Shown: positions 14,498-29,314, counted from the stretch's first letter. The stretch is 64,000 nucleotides of DNA from Urechis unicinctus (GCA_034190875.2 CM067351.1:7235851-7299850), one strand, 5' to 3'. Program-made: numbers and translations. Notes: generated by a model from the sequence alone, not told the origin.

Positions 14498-17400
14498 GTT
14501 TTGTAACACTGACAGTAGGAAAAATGCAAAACAATTATCCGATATTCTACGAATATTTTTGGTGGTTTTAAATTATATCTGGCTGACCCATATTTCAAAA
14601 GCGGCTTCGGGTTAAGTGCAATATGAGAATACACAAGACCACACATGCCCAGTCAAAACGCCATCGCAAGCTAAACTGCATCAGATAAGCACATTCGACC
14701 TCCTGTGATCTGCAGAGAACAGCTATCTCCATAATGTTGATTTCAATCGCATGTAAATTAGTACTTATTGCTACACCGACTTTGTATACATGTATGATGG
14801 TGTAGGATGAAAACTCGGCTCAAGGATATCAATATCAGTAACGACCTTGATCGATTTGCACTAACAGCGTCTCCGAACTGTCTGTTATATTTGCTACATA
14901 TCTCCAGAGTCTTGGTGCGTCAGAGTAGCTGTGTGTTTTATCATGAATGACGCAAACATCAGCTCGTTAGAAAGATTATAATTAATTCAATTCGTTAGAT
15001 AACCAGTGGTAGAAACCATGTAGCCAACAATATGGTCATGTAAAATGGTATGGCTTAGTAATCCGTGTCTAAAGCTTTATCCTACGACTGTGTTGTTCAG
15101 CTCCATTGCATATTCACGGTGTTCTCTGTTGTTATATGTGCGGGGCCAACATGGTTCGAGATGCCGATCAGGTATGCATGGGATGTAGAATTCAAAGCCT
15201 ATTGCCTTAGGATACTGAAAACTGTTATGACATCAAAAATAAGTATTCGTAATCGGGCCGCATATTGATCAAAGAGAAACATTATCGATACCATTTGTAA
15301 ATCTCTGCATTTATCTCATGATGCAAGGGCATTGGTCCACAGTCGGGTTCTTATAGAGCCATTCAGATTAAGTTACTCGAGACATGATGATCTAAATGCT
15401 TTGATTACTGATGGCTTATGCAATACACATAACACGCGCGAGTCTTTATACTCTACCACAACCCAAATTCACTGAAGCTGCCAACATGCTTTGCTCATGC
15501 AGTATGAATTTGTCTTAAACATTGGGATTATGTTTTTTACTAACACAGACAACATTCTATATGACACTTCCGTCCAAGTACTATGTCTATGTAAAGCGTT
15601 TACTACTCGGTTTAAGCACACCAGGAAAACATAAAGCTGCCAAAGTGATAAGAGTTTTTGCAGGATCTTGCGAGTGCTTTGTTATCCTACACGCGCGAGT
15701 TCTGTAGCCGTGCATCAGTTTTTGAGTTGTTCATTACGAGCGTGCATGTCGCTAGACGACTTACAGCCTCTCTGTTGTTTAAAAGACTAATTAACTAGTG
15801 ACGATCTAAACAATATGGAAAATATGCATATAAGTTTATTTTCAAACCAACGAGCAAAAACTATATTTCCATCAATTTGTCCAATGTATTACCGGTCTTG
15901 GACCTATCGCTTCTACCACAGGTGCTTAGAACTATTAAAGTTACAAACCAGTGGCGACGTGTCGTAATGTAAAAGTATTGTGGTGCGATTTGTGGTAAGT
16001 AATGTTTACTATTCGCTCTCAAAAGCTAGTAAGCACGTGGTCAAAGCTATTGTCGCTTTGTATGTAGGGTGTCACTGTGAGGAAAAGATAAATCACTATC
16101 CAATTGCAGGCCCTCTTACAAAGCAAGACATACAAGTCTGTGAAAGCTGTAACACGATTATGAATTACGCATGAGAGTATTTTATTTGATACAGGACATT
16201 GCAAGTTGTGTTTTCTACACGACTCAAATGCATGAGGCCTTCAATTTGCTTGTATCCTTAAAGTGGTGGAACCTAGCAGGTTCAACGATATATCACAAAA
16301 CGTGTTATTTCCTTGGTATGATTTAATGCGTGGAATAGCATGAAATATAACCTTTAAATATGTAGGATTGACCACAAAACCATATATCTCATTCCCTTAT
16401 CATTTCGCTAGCAAACTGGAAGTTTTCAGATACCCAGCTGACAAGCCATTTTACGGTGAATACCCCGGTAATGTTACCTCTGAGAATATCATAAAGGCTT
16501 TTGGCATTAGTGGACAAGTTTGTTAAAATGCAGTCACTAAGAGCCAATTTTCCGCGGTCAGGGAGTGCTTAATTACCCATATCATAAAGTCGACCAACTG
16601 GTTGGTCAGCTTAGGAGCTGAATATATAAACACATGACAAATTCACTCTATGGGGTGCACACCTTAGAGAGCATATATATCAACTTCACTCACTTAGTTC
16701 TACGATGTTGGTAACATGATTTAGTACATTTACCCGGAAAATCTAGCGGCATAACGCTCCCACCACAAACACACAGAGTAGTGCTCATTCAACATTGTTC
16801 TCATTACATCTAACGAAAACGATGTGACACGTTTTGTCTTTTGATTACACGGTAGCATTTGCGTCAATAGAGATTCAAATTTACGTCGCATATAGATTCT
16901 AATGAACTTCCCGTGCTGCACACATGTGCGTTTAATAGGTTGTCGTACCTTTTGCGGCCATATATTGTATATTCTATTAAGCGAAAACAGTTCTATGTAT
17001 AAGCCTTACATAACCATTAATGGATCAGTTTTGCACCTTTATTAACATGGAAATGGTTGTTGATACTTCAACTATATATACTGCATTGACACGTGTATAG
17101 CGGCTCCTTGGTTCTGCTAGATAAAGAACACGTGGCAGCAAAAAGGTACGGCGTAATCACCGCTCATGGAAAAGGATTCATAATCTCTCCATGATGCTTC
17201 AAGACTGTTATTATTCCATGGGTGGTTTTACAAACAAAACTCAATAGCAATAACGTCATCGGATTAATGGATGCACAAAACACCTAATCAGACACACACA
17301 CACGCACGCACGCAGTGACGCACACACAGTGGCTAAGACGTTGCCGATCACATAAGAACGTATTGATGAACGGTTTAATTATTTACTCATCACGTTAATT

Positions 17401-20400
17401 CTAAAGTGTGTGCGGTCAAATGAGTTAGTAAAACCATGTAGTAGAGTATAAGAGTTTAAATGGATCCGAAACTCAGCTACAAGCGGCCGCCGGGCATATA
17501 GTGTATTTGTTGGGTTATTGCACAACGTACAGTGGACGAATTTTGTATAGAGCAACTATGGAAGTCTTACTGCACGTGTCTTTACTACTGCTGTCTGTTT
17601 CTCATCCCTGTTACCTGAATGCGTGCTGTGTGAGGACGTGGTAAGAAGAATGCGATAGTGACACAATAGTCCGTTACGTTTTCAATTGGACCAACGCGTT
17701 GGATCGGATATTGGTGCACATCATCCACAATATGCGTTAACAGACGAAGTCTGCCAAGTGATTCGATATTGCAAGTGTTTGGATAATGCCTTCTGTATGC
17801 ATTTTCCTCCATTGCATGCAGCCTCATTACGGTTCATGCGTCACACATATTTTCTAGGTAAAACAATTTAGATTCAGCTGACAATTTGTAAGAGCTTACA
17901 AATATATTTCGCTTGGTTTAACTTTCAAGCAGAGCAGCAGTTGTTTCTAAATTTTTACACTGCAGCGCAGTACATGAAGCCGTTATGATAGACTTACTTA
18001 CAGTCTAGTGAAATCACGAGATTTCGTAAATGGCTAAGAGAATGTTCATATAAGAGCATGAATTACTGTGGGGAATGGATAGTCTTCAACAGACCCATTT
18101 GAAGCTATTATGTTCACACGATGGTACTGCATCGTATGCGGATCTTATTTGTGAAACACATCGTCAAACACCACATAACGTAGACCATGTCACCCAATGC
18201 ACTCATAAAGTTTCATTTTACTGATACCAAGACTATGACAGAGCAAGGTTGTTTTAGCATTTAGTTCAGAATATGAGGGTCCCACTGGTAAATAGTTGGA
18301 GGCATTACAAACTTTTTATGGACAAACTCTTATCATTTAACCCGACATCGGGATAGTGAGCACGATCTGAGTCCTGTTTGAACAGGTTCTTTGGTGGATT
18401 TCATCAATCACTTCTGATTGCCAAATGCCTATCCAACTAACGTGTCATTAAAGTCGTTCATTCAGTTGTAGCGACAGCTCCTAGATGATAGACTGATTGA
18501 TCTCTTGAATATGTTTGATTGAGACGAAAATAATCTTACCTTGATTTGAATCGAACGCGAAGGTGGGGCGTGGATACTGTGCTGCAGTGTACGTAGTCAT
18601 GTTGTTTTATACTATTGACAGCTTGCCCCTTGATGAAAGTTCTCAGTTGGTAACAAAATGGTTTGTAGGTTATATTGAACTAACACTATGTTCGTGGCAT
18701 AACGTATGTCTCACACACATAATATCACTGGAACTACGCCAAATGTGATTCGTTCTGACAACCAGTATATGATGGCTTACTGCTCTTCATGAATGATTTA
18801 GCGTGTAAGCCTTATTGAGTGCGGTCGTCCGTTTGGGCAAGCCAGCCTGCTTAAAGATGCGAAGGTCCGAGAAGTCAATGGTACTGCCGATAATTGTTTT
18901 TCATAGAATGCGCAAACACCATGGTACTGTTGGGGAAAGATATCGGTAGATATAAACAGACTCATTGCTTAGATTTATCATCTACATTGGCGATAATTGG
19001 GCTGGCAGGTATGAATGAGACATCAGGGTGAACATCTAATGAAAGCAAAATTCGATTTGAAATTTAATATAAAAGCTTAAATACTTCCACTTGGCAAGAA
19101 ATAATGCGCAGAATAAGCAGTGAACTTAGTAGGGAGCGCAAACGTTATCCGGTTGCGATGTTATCACTGGCCATAATTACCTGCACGATTTATTGATAAG
19201 ATTATACGTCAAACATACGATTGTTGGATGATGGAAAAATGATTGTTGAAAGAGATGGTAAATCAGTCGCTATCAATGGTCACATACATCTTGCTAATGC
19301 TGATGAGAGAACGCAGCATAAAGTGACTCTTCATCACAATTCATTTGATATGTTTTGCGCGTATGATGTGGTCGATTGGGAGAGCAGGTGTCAATACAAG
19401 ATATCATTGAGAAACATAATGATGAGAAGAGAAACATTGATTGGATGGAATAAAGTTCAGGGCTGTATGTTCATGTAGTATCACACCAATAAATGTGTAC
19501 CAAATGCCTCACTGCTGCTTTTTGGACTTTTTCTGTCATTCGTGCCAGTTTTATCTCTACAGCGTTAATTATCTCGATGAACCTTGACTAGTAATCAATG
19601 GCGATTGCACTGCTGCCATAATCCTAATTTTTTAACCCTGAAACCGCAACACTGCCCAATTTACCGTATCATTGGTCGTATGGAGCTTTAACAGGAATTT
19701 AAAGAAGCTAACAATTGGTTGTACTCTGAAGGTACTACCATTTCAGCTGCGTTGGAAAAGGATCGTTTAGCGGCTTTTGTTGACCCTTTGCTATTTCCTC
19801 GGGGGGAAATCAGCAGTATTCTGACGGCCTTCATATAGACTTGGACTTGGGAAGTATTCTTTATAACAAATTTTGGATACACAAAACAAAATCGAAATAG
19901 CCGTCCCACCCCAGTAGCCAGACCAGTGTTATCAATAGGAGAGAAATGTTTTCCAGTTACTTGAATGTTTTCTGTGCGTGGAGCTTAATCTATCACAGCC
20001 CCTTTTTTTATCTAGATCAGTAAATACAGATACCAGAGCGCATTGTGTTATGTCTAATTTGCGACCTTATCTCAATATTTACGGCAACCATTCTATGCAG
20101 CAGCATATATACGATACGGATAAATATGTGTGTACAGTTGCTTTTTGACATAAATACCCAATATGAAATAATATAATCACTCTTCTTATAGACCATCAAC
20201 ATTCCCCTATTCTTCGCCGCCCCCAGTTTGCATCATTAAATGAGGACAGCTCCGTTGCGCAAATCAAATCGGTGAGGCAGTTACATTCCGTACAGATTCC
20301 ATCCTCGAATGAATATTAATGAGAAGGATTTATAACAATTATTAAGACTTATACGTAACGCAATATCAGACACCACCCCAGCGATGTGCAATGCCACTCA

Positions 20401-23400
20401 TTAGATATGTTCATATTATTTATGGCACATGTTTGAGTAAAGAATTTCCTCATCAATTCGCACAACTGATGTTATACTGTTTTGGCGCCGAATTGTTGCC
20501 CTCCAGCTACTGATGAAGGTATTGCATCCCCTCAATTTTTTTAAATAGAACTGAGCTCAGTTGCCCCTTCCTAGCTCCACGATTCTACTTACGTTCCGTA
20601 CATACTCTACCTTTGCCTTCTCTCTCTGACATATTGACATACCGTGACAGCTGTACTCTACCTCATGTTTCTGCGCTGTTGTCTCGGTCGATGACACACA
20701 TTAACAATATATTCCGGTCGATGCCCAGCAAAGATGAATCCTATTTAAAACAAACTGCGTGTTATAACATCATGTCTCTATCCTCTTTGCTATCTCTTGA
20801 ATACTTCTTTACTCAAAATCAGCAACTGCGAATGAGCATCTACCGCACTTACAATGCAAACGTGACACTATCATAATATTGATCAATAATGAAGTGCTCC
20901 AGCACAACCAGTCCGAGCGCGGGCAACACGCCTTCACTAAAACATGGGCCTACAAGCAATTTGGTATGGTACGTTGTGAAAGTTGCTTGCAAATGACAGC
21001 CTAATACTTCTGATGCGTAATGTCAACAGGTATTTTACAGCAAATACTCATCGTCGTGGTGTGACTAGTCAAAAGTGGTATGCTGATTGTTGATGAAAGT
21101 TGTAATTATAATAGAAGCCTTAAGTGGAAAAAGGCGCCCGCTTAATGACTTGGACGTAGAGCACATACGAAACGAAAGACATTTAGACTATTTATTAAAG
21201 ATCTACTACGTCACGCCTGTAACATATGCGGTGTAAGCTTATATTGTAATGCATAAAAAATAGGCACAAATATGCCATATCAACAGCCAGTACGGATATT
21301 CACATATGTGGCAATAAATGTGAGCACCAGGAATTCTTCACGAATGAGGCTTTGATTCAACAGTTATCAGTGGAAGGTAACATTAAAAACCTTGAGGTTG
21401 TTGTGCTTGGTTTGATTTGTGAAAGCATAGCCATGCGTATTTTTTTGGTATAATATACAAATCACTATGTTAAGACTAACTGCTGGTTTTACCGACATAT
21501 GAACAAACAAATAATTTCTATCTACATCCAGTGTAAAAAAACGGTCGTTCGGCGAAGTACGTTTAAGTGTCTGATGAATCCGCATTAAAACCACTCTACC
21601 CTTGGGCAAATGTTTAATTGATAGAATGTTTACTTTATGTGAGATTCAAGAGGTCGTCAAATTTACATATGAGGTATGGTATTTGTACAGTTGCATTCGA
21701 ACAATATCAATATCACTACTCTGTCTGAATTAGAACTTAACCACTGCAAATTGTTACTTTGTACATTTTAACTGAATCGAACACATGGAAAAAATAATTA
21801 TTTTTCATCATCGTAGTTCTGTAGTCTATTGTACTAGCACTTAAAAAAGACGATTATGTTCTGGAGCAGATGATTGATTGACTCGCCTTATCGAAGCAAT
21901 CTCAAGAAGACTTTAATTACTTTTATTGTTTTGGACCTATAGCGTGCAACTCTGCTGAACATGCCTTATATTGACACAGTGCTACAGAAAAACCTTGCAC
22001 AAAGGTTAGATTCTCATCTATTTAAGGGCTTGTGCACTTTTCATGGCATTTACGCGAAAAGATTGCCAATTATCCTTGTCTACCCGCACAAAACCTGGTT
22101 TTCTACTCACTTAAGATTGGGAATGAAGGTGCGTTCTGGGGAACTATAAAGTGGCAGCAAAATAGAACTGATTGATATAAATAACTTCCCTACAGTTTGC
22201 AAACATCAGGTGTATGCACTACTCAATTATTGGTGTTCGTCACAGTTCTGCATTTAATAGTGCTGAGAAATCATTTGGTGCTACTGATCCTGTTAATCCT
22301 TCATAGAGCAGTTAAAAAATGTGCAATTGATGCAACTGTGTTCGGATGATCAATTGGATAAAATTGCATACACGATCGCTTTAAGAAACCTCCCACTTAC
22401 TATACTTAGCTTCTATCTTCAATTTAACAATTGTAACTAATCAGACGAAAACGCTTGGTCCTAATCAATACATTCGACTGGATTTGTTAATTTTAGTGCC
22501 TATTCATATTTTATTTAAAAAATAATAATGAATTTTAGGAGACGATCTCGAACACGAATTCTTCACGAGTCATACGCCTCTTGCTTACATAACCAGCAGA
22601 TTTCAAGCGCGCCAGACACAAAATGTACCGATATGGCAGATTGAACCAGGGAATCATACTTGCTAAGTTAATAGGAGGAGGCAATATTGGGAGACTATTG
22701 AATGACTAATCCAACATCACAATACTAAGCACACATGCCTTAATGTGACAGCAAGCACATGGTGCAGTTAATCAAATATAAAACCTCCTCTCCTATCCTT
22801 CCTGCTTGGAAGAAATATCGTTTATCGGTAGGACGAAGTACTCTAGAGAACATTTGCCATTTGTGCAGCTTACGAGAATTGCAAATGGGGTAAGACTTGA
22901 ATAAATTTCAGAGACCCACCGCTGTTGTTATTCGTGGGAAACTGTTAGGCCGTAATCCTGCTGACCTTCGTCGTAGATATTCCACTTAAACACAACATTT
23001 ATAAGAAGACTTTATGTTGTTTGCAAATGGTCAATATTACGACGAAATGAGCATCAGTGCCCTGCCTCATTAGAGTGGCACGTGATAAGAGGTCGTGCCT
23101 AGCATTACTGCAGATATAATTACCCAAATCCACAGTAATTTTTATGAAGATAAGTATAATTGCCTATATGCAAAATATAGGGTTAAAGGCTATGTTCGTC
23201 TGTGAGGTACAATGCTGCGGGAAACAGGGATATTCTTCAATTTAGATAGCGTTCACCTAATTACCTGCGTTACTTGTTGTTCCTTTGCTTTGACCGTTTG
23301 TAGATCATTTCATGCGGCAATCGGGATATTTTGGCAATGCGTTAGTTTTGTTGTAATTGAGCGAATTATATTCAATGACCTACCGCGTTTTATCCGTTTA

Positions 23401-24027
23401 GTTTGTGTTCTTTTCAATTCATGCAAGAAATGTATTTGATAGCGTAGCAGACATGCTCAATCACACTATTGTGACTTCATTATGCGCATCTTTTCCCAAA
23501 TATATGACACCTGCTACCTTCAACTTGTCATAAGAATCTTGCGCGTACAACGTATGTCATTTGTTGATGATTGGTGATATAATTATCGTTTTTTTTATTA
23601 CGTCGATCACGTATCTGTTTAGTTAATAGGGTGATTGAAATAAGTAATTGTTCAATATATAAAATTATAGTTGAGTTGTGCACTGTGCATCTAAATAACT
23701 GACGTTTTTGCCATTGCTATTGTACTTCGCGTGAGGATTGGTTCTTTCTTAAGTGATGAAGCAGCAGCAACTTCAAGGAATGAATAGATGTTGCTTATTA
23801 CCGAATATGATTTTTCCATTCAATATTCTAGCTCTTCAAATTGCGTTCCAAATATAGGGTATGCATATGCTGAAGAATTAAAACCCGCGTTGTAAATTGG
23901 TGTAATGTTCATTACCGTAAAACCCCAATGCATCAACTCATCTATCGTTCGTATCGTTGTACACGTAAGCACGGTACAACTAAACTACGTTTTAGATAAT
24001 TAATTAGAGGAATCGAGAGAGCAAAAA
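14498..24027 (+). repeat. Long direct repeat unit, copy 2 (about 9.5 kb)
   Basis: This is the partner of 2,226-11,817, with an offset of about 12.2-12.3 kb. Compared with copy 1 it has about 30 extra bases near 16,270-16,305, lacks about 44 bases near 18,965, and has scattered substitutions. The right-hand 2 kb (about 21,960-24,027) is nearly identical to copy 1. A frame at 19,221-19,478 is open here but interrupted by TAG in copy 1, which argues against a functional gene. The unit ends in GCAAAAA at 24,027 and runs straight into sequence belonging to the inverted-arm block. Confidence 0.85.
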
Positions 24028-27000
24028 TATCTGTTTAGTTTTTTACGTTGTATGAACTATCATGAAGAAACAAGATTCTTGCATTTTAGAGTGATGGCAA
24101 TTCCTCAGCTTACACAACTTACACAAAGAAGGCTTAAGAATCTTAGTTTATAAGCATCGAAACAGGAGGGCTATGCATTCTGGCGGTGATAGATGATACG
24201 CAATCAAGTGTCGTTGTTGCGCTACCTTATCACGTTAATTTGCAATTAGCAATTACAGCAATGAATGCAGGGTAAAGCCAATGCTCTTGCGGCTATTACT
24301 CAGTGAATGATATCATTCGAGGAAAAAATTGCAACATATTGCAAATTGGGGACATCTCTCCTGTTAATAATTGCAGTTGTAACAAAACTAATCAGCAAAA
24401 CGTTTTGCATGACTATCTATCTACAACAAAAACCATAATTCTGCTGTGGGCGAAAAATACCTCGGATGCTGTTGAGAGCTAAAACAGTGTTCCTTGTGAA
24501 TTTCAAATTATGCATGGCAGTTTAAGCGACGTACCATGATTGCCTTCCAAATTGCTGAAAAAACATTTCTCAGGTTGTCATACTTTTGTTGTGTCTTGGA
24601 GCAAACAGTAGGGTTTACAAATCACATCATGACAGACAGATTCACCATAACAACTAGTAATGTCTCCCTTTTCATATTCATAACAACTCGCACACAGCAA
24701 TTATGATATTTTCTTGTATCATAGGCAGTATCAGATTTACACTATCGGTTATAAAGTTAGTATATGCATCATTGGTGTATGTAAGCAGATTGAATGAGTA
24801 AGACAAATGCATTTCCCAATACATTGAGGTGTATTTCAGTGTCAGACAACATAATCGATATTCGATTGATGCTTCAAGAACAAACATGATCAAAATCGAT
24901 CAATGTAGCTTCAAGAGGCAACTTCCCTTCTGTTTTACTTTCTTTGCGACGTAATGATGCGCCCTACCAACACACCACAACACTTAATCGAATATTACAA
25001 AAGCACATTTGCGGTTAAGATGCGGTAACTGCTTAAAGTCTGTCTTATTAATAAATCGAACAACTATCATCCATTTGTGATATTTGTGATTCTTGCAATG
25101 ATCAATTTTCATTCAAATTTGGTCTGATGTAATCTCTTAGGTTTTTTATTGCTCCCCATAATGATATCTGGGCACTATATCAAGGATGTAATGTCGAGGT
25201 TTTGATTAAGGATGCCATAGGTTGTGTTTTGCAAATTATGCCGATTTACGACCAGCGCCATAATCTGCAGTTGGAAATTGAATGACAAATTGCCGAAGGC
25301 ATGAGACTGCTCCTATTACAAAGTAATACGACCATACGTGAGTAAATCGATTAAAGATAACTACTTTGTCCGGCTGTCGATACTAAAAAAATGTACTTGC
25401 TGCATACTAGTAGATGTGACATTTGGTGGCGTGCCTTGAGACAAACGACATATGTACGTCGATAACGACCCATCAATCGTTGGGGAAGGCATACAAATTC
25501 ACTTTTTTTTCTGTCGGTCGTAGTGCAAAATCAAAATTAGAGAGCAATAAGAATTCTTGTGATCTGTGCTGATATCTAAGCAATTTTGCTCCATCTCATG
25601 TCCCTAGCTTCACGCAATAGGGAATGTATCTTTGCATATGTGGAAATATTCGTTTCGTAGATATTTTCATACTTCTCGTGACATATCAGCACTCGTCCAA
25701 CATGGGTAAATCTGGTGCCTAACCGTGATTAGTGTTGTGTCGAACAATGCACAGACAATGCTGGAGTTCTTGGATTGGGGTCAACCTAATTTATCTACAT
25801 GCATTACTCGTTCATAACATCGTAATCATCCAGAACATGATTATTGCGAATCATGTGTGTTAATGGGCAAATATTCAAGGCCGAGTTGGCCTGTGAGAAT
25901 TACAGCTACAAGAGCTACACGAACTGAAGAAATACCTTTTTGGATATTATGTCAAGTCTTGTCTTGCGATTTGTAGCAGGTAATGTCATATAATCGCCAC
26001 ACAAGCCTTGTCGCAGCTTGCCTGCATAGGATGTGACGCAGAACTATTTAAGCTTATTTCGAGCCCTAGCAACGTGGCACTTGTGTTGAGCTGGCGTAAC
26101 AAACGGACGACAATAAGATCGTCATTAGTCGGTCTGCCATGCTCTATTGGCCATGAGTTTAACGATAACATTTAACGTGACAATGGGATCAGAATTGCGA
26201 GGTCATCAATGAGATAATCATTAGCCGATGTAATTTTTTTTCACAGGGAAAGCATTCGTAGGAAACATATCATAATGCTTGTTGATAGTTATATATAATA
26301 GGAGTATACACTGCTTTATGCTATACCATGGAAATATTGCGCCAAATTTTATATCGATTGCTTTCCGTGAATTCAAGTTGGTCAGCACATTTCGTGCCCT
26401 CTTACATGTCCTCTGTTTACAGGCGAAATGAACAGCTAGAGGTGCAAAAATAGGTCTACTTTCCATCGTCTTATTTGACATTCATCTAATGCCGACTCTA
26501 TCTATCTTGTTTTTATAAGTGATCGTAAGAAGTCCTCCGGGTGCTTTGCTGCGCACTGTAACAATAACTGGGTGATGCATTATGCATGAAGGAGTAAGTG
26601 TTTGATTAGATTAAGGAAATTGCAACTTGTTTTGTAGATGACGTCAAGATACGGGCGACATTAAACCAGCCCGTATTCTAATACGTGCTGGAATCTAGCG
26701 CAAGTACAATGATATTTGACGCATTATAGCACTATAATATGTAGGATTGGATTCAAAGACGAATTTCACGTCCTCTTACCTTCATGCTAGGCTTTGAGAT
26801 ATTAATATAATGGTGTCTCTGTTGCCTCTGTTCTTTGTTTAATATAGACTATAGATTTGCTTACTCGCTGCTGACCAAACATTCCAAGGTCAATGTAGCC
26901 CGGTTTTTTAAATTCCTTACATTTCATTTAGAGCCAGCCAGTTTCACAGGCTTCTGACATGTAGCTGGGTTTTGATTAGCAGCAGTAATTCGCTAATTCT

Positions 27001-28364
27001 ACACCCTCCAATGTGGGCGGCTAACTGGTATATCAGCGGTGGAGCGGTATAATTGAACTGATGCTCAAATGTTCGATATGTATTGCACATCTTTGAGTTC
27101 ATATTTATCTACTCGCGCCAGTTAATTTGTTGTACATGCTATTTACATAGTAGAATTATACGTACTACGCTCGTGTCGCTAACATGACTAAAGGCTGAAT
27201 TTGACGATGACTCCGGAGGAATAATATACAATATCATTAGCGATAGCCATTCTCCGTTCTTTCTTGAACAAAAAACATGTTGCAATTTTTACGATCTGAT
27301 TACATGCTGTATTCATTAGAGATGTCAAATAACATCGTGTATACATCACAATGAACGTCCCATGCAAAAATATTTTCGTTCAATAAAAGCTTATTGCCAC
27401 ATATTGGACGTTTCATCAATTGCATATAGCCTGAAAATGCATTGTACATCACCATTACTGCGATCGTGTTGCTCTCTCATTAGCTTAGGAATTATTACAA
27501 ATGCTGCTACTGGATATATTGCATTGGCGCGTATATAGCGACTCCACGGCTATAATCGGCACAGAGCGCCTCATTTTGTAGCATGGCAGCAAATGCAGAT
27601 GACGTAGATACCTTTCATGGAATATATTTCTGTATGCTCACGGGACACTGTTTTTCCATGACTAGTTTTACGAAGCAAACCCGATTGTAATAACGTCATC
27701 GGGATAACTGGAAAAGAAATTTATGCGTTTTTTTGGTTTAAACATTCGGTGTATCTGTACGACACCCAAATCTTTGCGGACATACGCATAGCATGCGATG
27801 GCATGGAATTAACATGTTACCTAAAATCACAATGTGTGGAAACTTTTACTCTGCACAGACGGTGAATTAAGGAATTCCTTGTAAATGTTACAGCGGCTTA
27901 TAATGTTTTTACTCCCGTAAGCAATGAAACCGATAAACCGACTGATTGACTCATACTTTTATTCAGTTTTGCACTCTCTAGAATGAATATCTTGCTGGTG
28001 GAATCATTGCTGATACATTGTTTTGCAGGCCAAAAAGACCAATAACTTACTAATCGCCAACTTGGCATGCGATGTGAGATATCTACCATTAATCCTACTA
28101 ATTATGTGGATTACAAATAATATACAAATATTAGGCCAATTGCTTTATTGCAAGATATAAGCAAATCAGTTGTGCTTAATTAAATAAAACCATCAACTGT
28201 AGTTAAATAATAAAGACACGATTAAATTTAAAACAGACGTGCGTTACCTCGTGCAGGTGACGCGATTAGGTCTGATTTAGAAATTAAAAACCTGAATGAA
28301 TTATTGGTTCAAGTGCATAATTCTTGTGGCGACAATGAGCAGCATGATAACATCTACAAATAAT
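24028..28364 (+). repeat. Outer left arm of the inverted duplication
   Basis: Two parts of this block have reverse-complement partners on the right: 24,028-24,306 with 53,927-54,200, and 26,661-28,364 with about 52,235-53,926. The intervening 24,307-26,660 is unpaired. The part from about 26,560 to 28,000 is also an older, diverged direct relative of about 3,870-5,160 in copy 1 of the long unit; shared landmarks include the stretch ending in TAATAACGTCATCGG at about 27,690 and 4,980. No gene was recognised; the small open frames here show no family motif. Confidence 0.75.
24307..26660. repeat. 2.35-kb segment missing from the right arm
   Basis: In the right arm, sequence matching up to 24,306 joins sequence matching 26,661 with only two extra bases (around 53,926). 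The left breakpoint falls inside a perfect 14-bp palindrome, GAATGATATCATTC, at 24,305-24,318. The segment has no recognisable gene and no terminal inverted repeat. A short stretch near 26,408-26,430 resembles one near 34,106-34,128. Its length is close to that of the other missing segment (11,364-13,700), but the two are not visibly alike. Confidence 0.55.
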
Positions 28365-28417
<53 letters not shown>

Positions 28418-28819
28418 ATAGATATATAGAGATATAGATAGATATAGATAGGAGATAGAGAGATAGATAGAGAGAGAGATACCCTAGAGATATAGAGATA
28501 TAGAGAGGAGAGATATCTATAGAGATATAGAGAGAGATATATAGAGAGATATATATATATATATCTATATATATATAATATATATAGATATATATACATA
28601 TATATATAGACATGTATATATATATATACATACATATAAATAAGACATATATATATGTGTATATGTATATATACATACGTATATTTATGTATATATATAT
28701 AAAAAGATATATATATATAAATATATATATATAATATATATACATATATATACATGTATATATATATGTATATATGTATATATACATGCGTATATTTTAT
28801 TATATATATATATATATAA

Positions 28820-28881
<62 letters not shown>

Positions 28882-28882
28882 A
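28365..28882. repeat. (TA)n-rich simple array with GATA-like interruptions
   Basis: About 500 bases consist almost entirely of TATA tracts interrupted by GATA, AGAG and TACATA steps. Because the steps are short, several minus-strand frames stay open for more than 150 codons of Ile-Tyr repeats; these are artefacts. The array sits at the point where the right arm (about 52,220-52,235) has only a few TA steps, so it expanded on the left side only. Confidence 0.95.
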
Positions 28883-29314
28883 TATAATAGCCTTGAAAAC
28901 ACTGATAATTGGTTCAAATGTGTTCAAATGTTTCTAAGCGCTTATTGTGCCATCTGTTTTGTCCCGCAAAATCACGCTGTAAAAAGCAACACACACAAAA
29001 AAGGTAAATTTTCAACAAAACAATTAACACATTACTATTCATATAGCTAGAGTGTATCCAAACCAAGAAGAGGTAGGAATATTTTGGCTGCGTTACAGTC
29101 CCTGCATGAAATCATATAACCTGCATTGATCTGAAACATTCATCCAAGAGTTTGCGCACATCAGACGTTTAAAACCATATGCATGAGCTGCAAACGGGAT
29201 ACAAAGCATTGTCAATATTGCAAATTACGATATATCGATTTAATGCAGGAAGGAAATAATTGAGTTGCGTCTTTGCAAACATTAGTCAAACATCCTAACT
29301 GTTAAGTTGCCATC
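28883..29314. other. Unpaired AT-rich stretch next to the TA array
   Basis: These 430 bases have no partner in the right arm, where flanking sequence equivalent to 28,360 and 29,315 is almost adjacent. No gene, terminal repeat or motif was seen. It may have been inserted together with, or lost together with, the neighbouring simple array. Confidence 0.4.

Noticed and set aside
28284-28927. Ile-Tyr-rich frames of up to 187 codons
   Set aside because: They are translations of a (TA)n-rich array.
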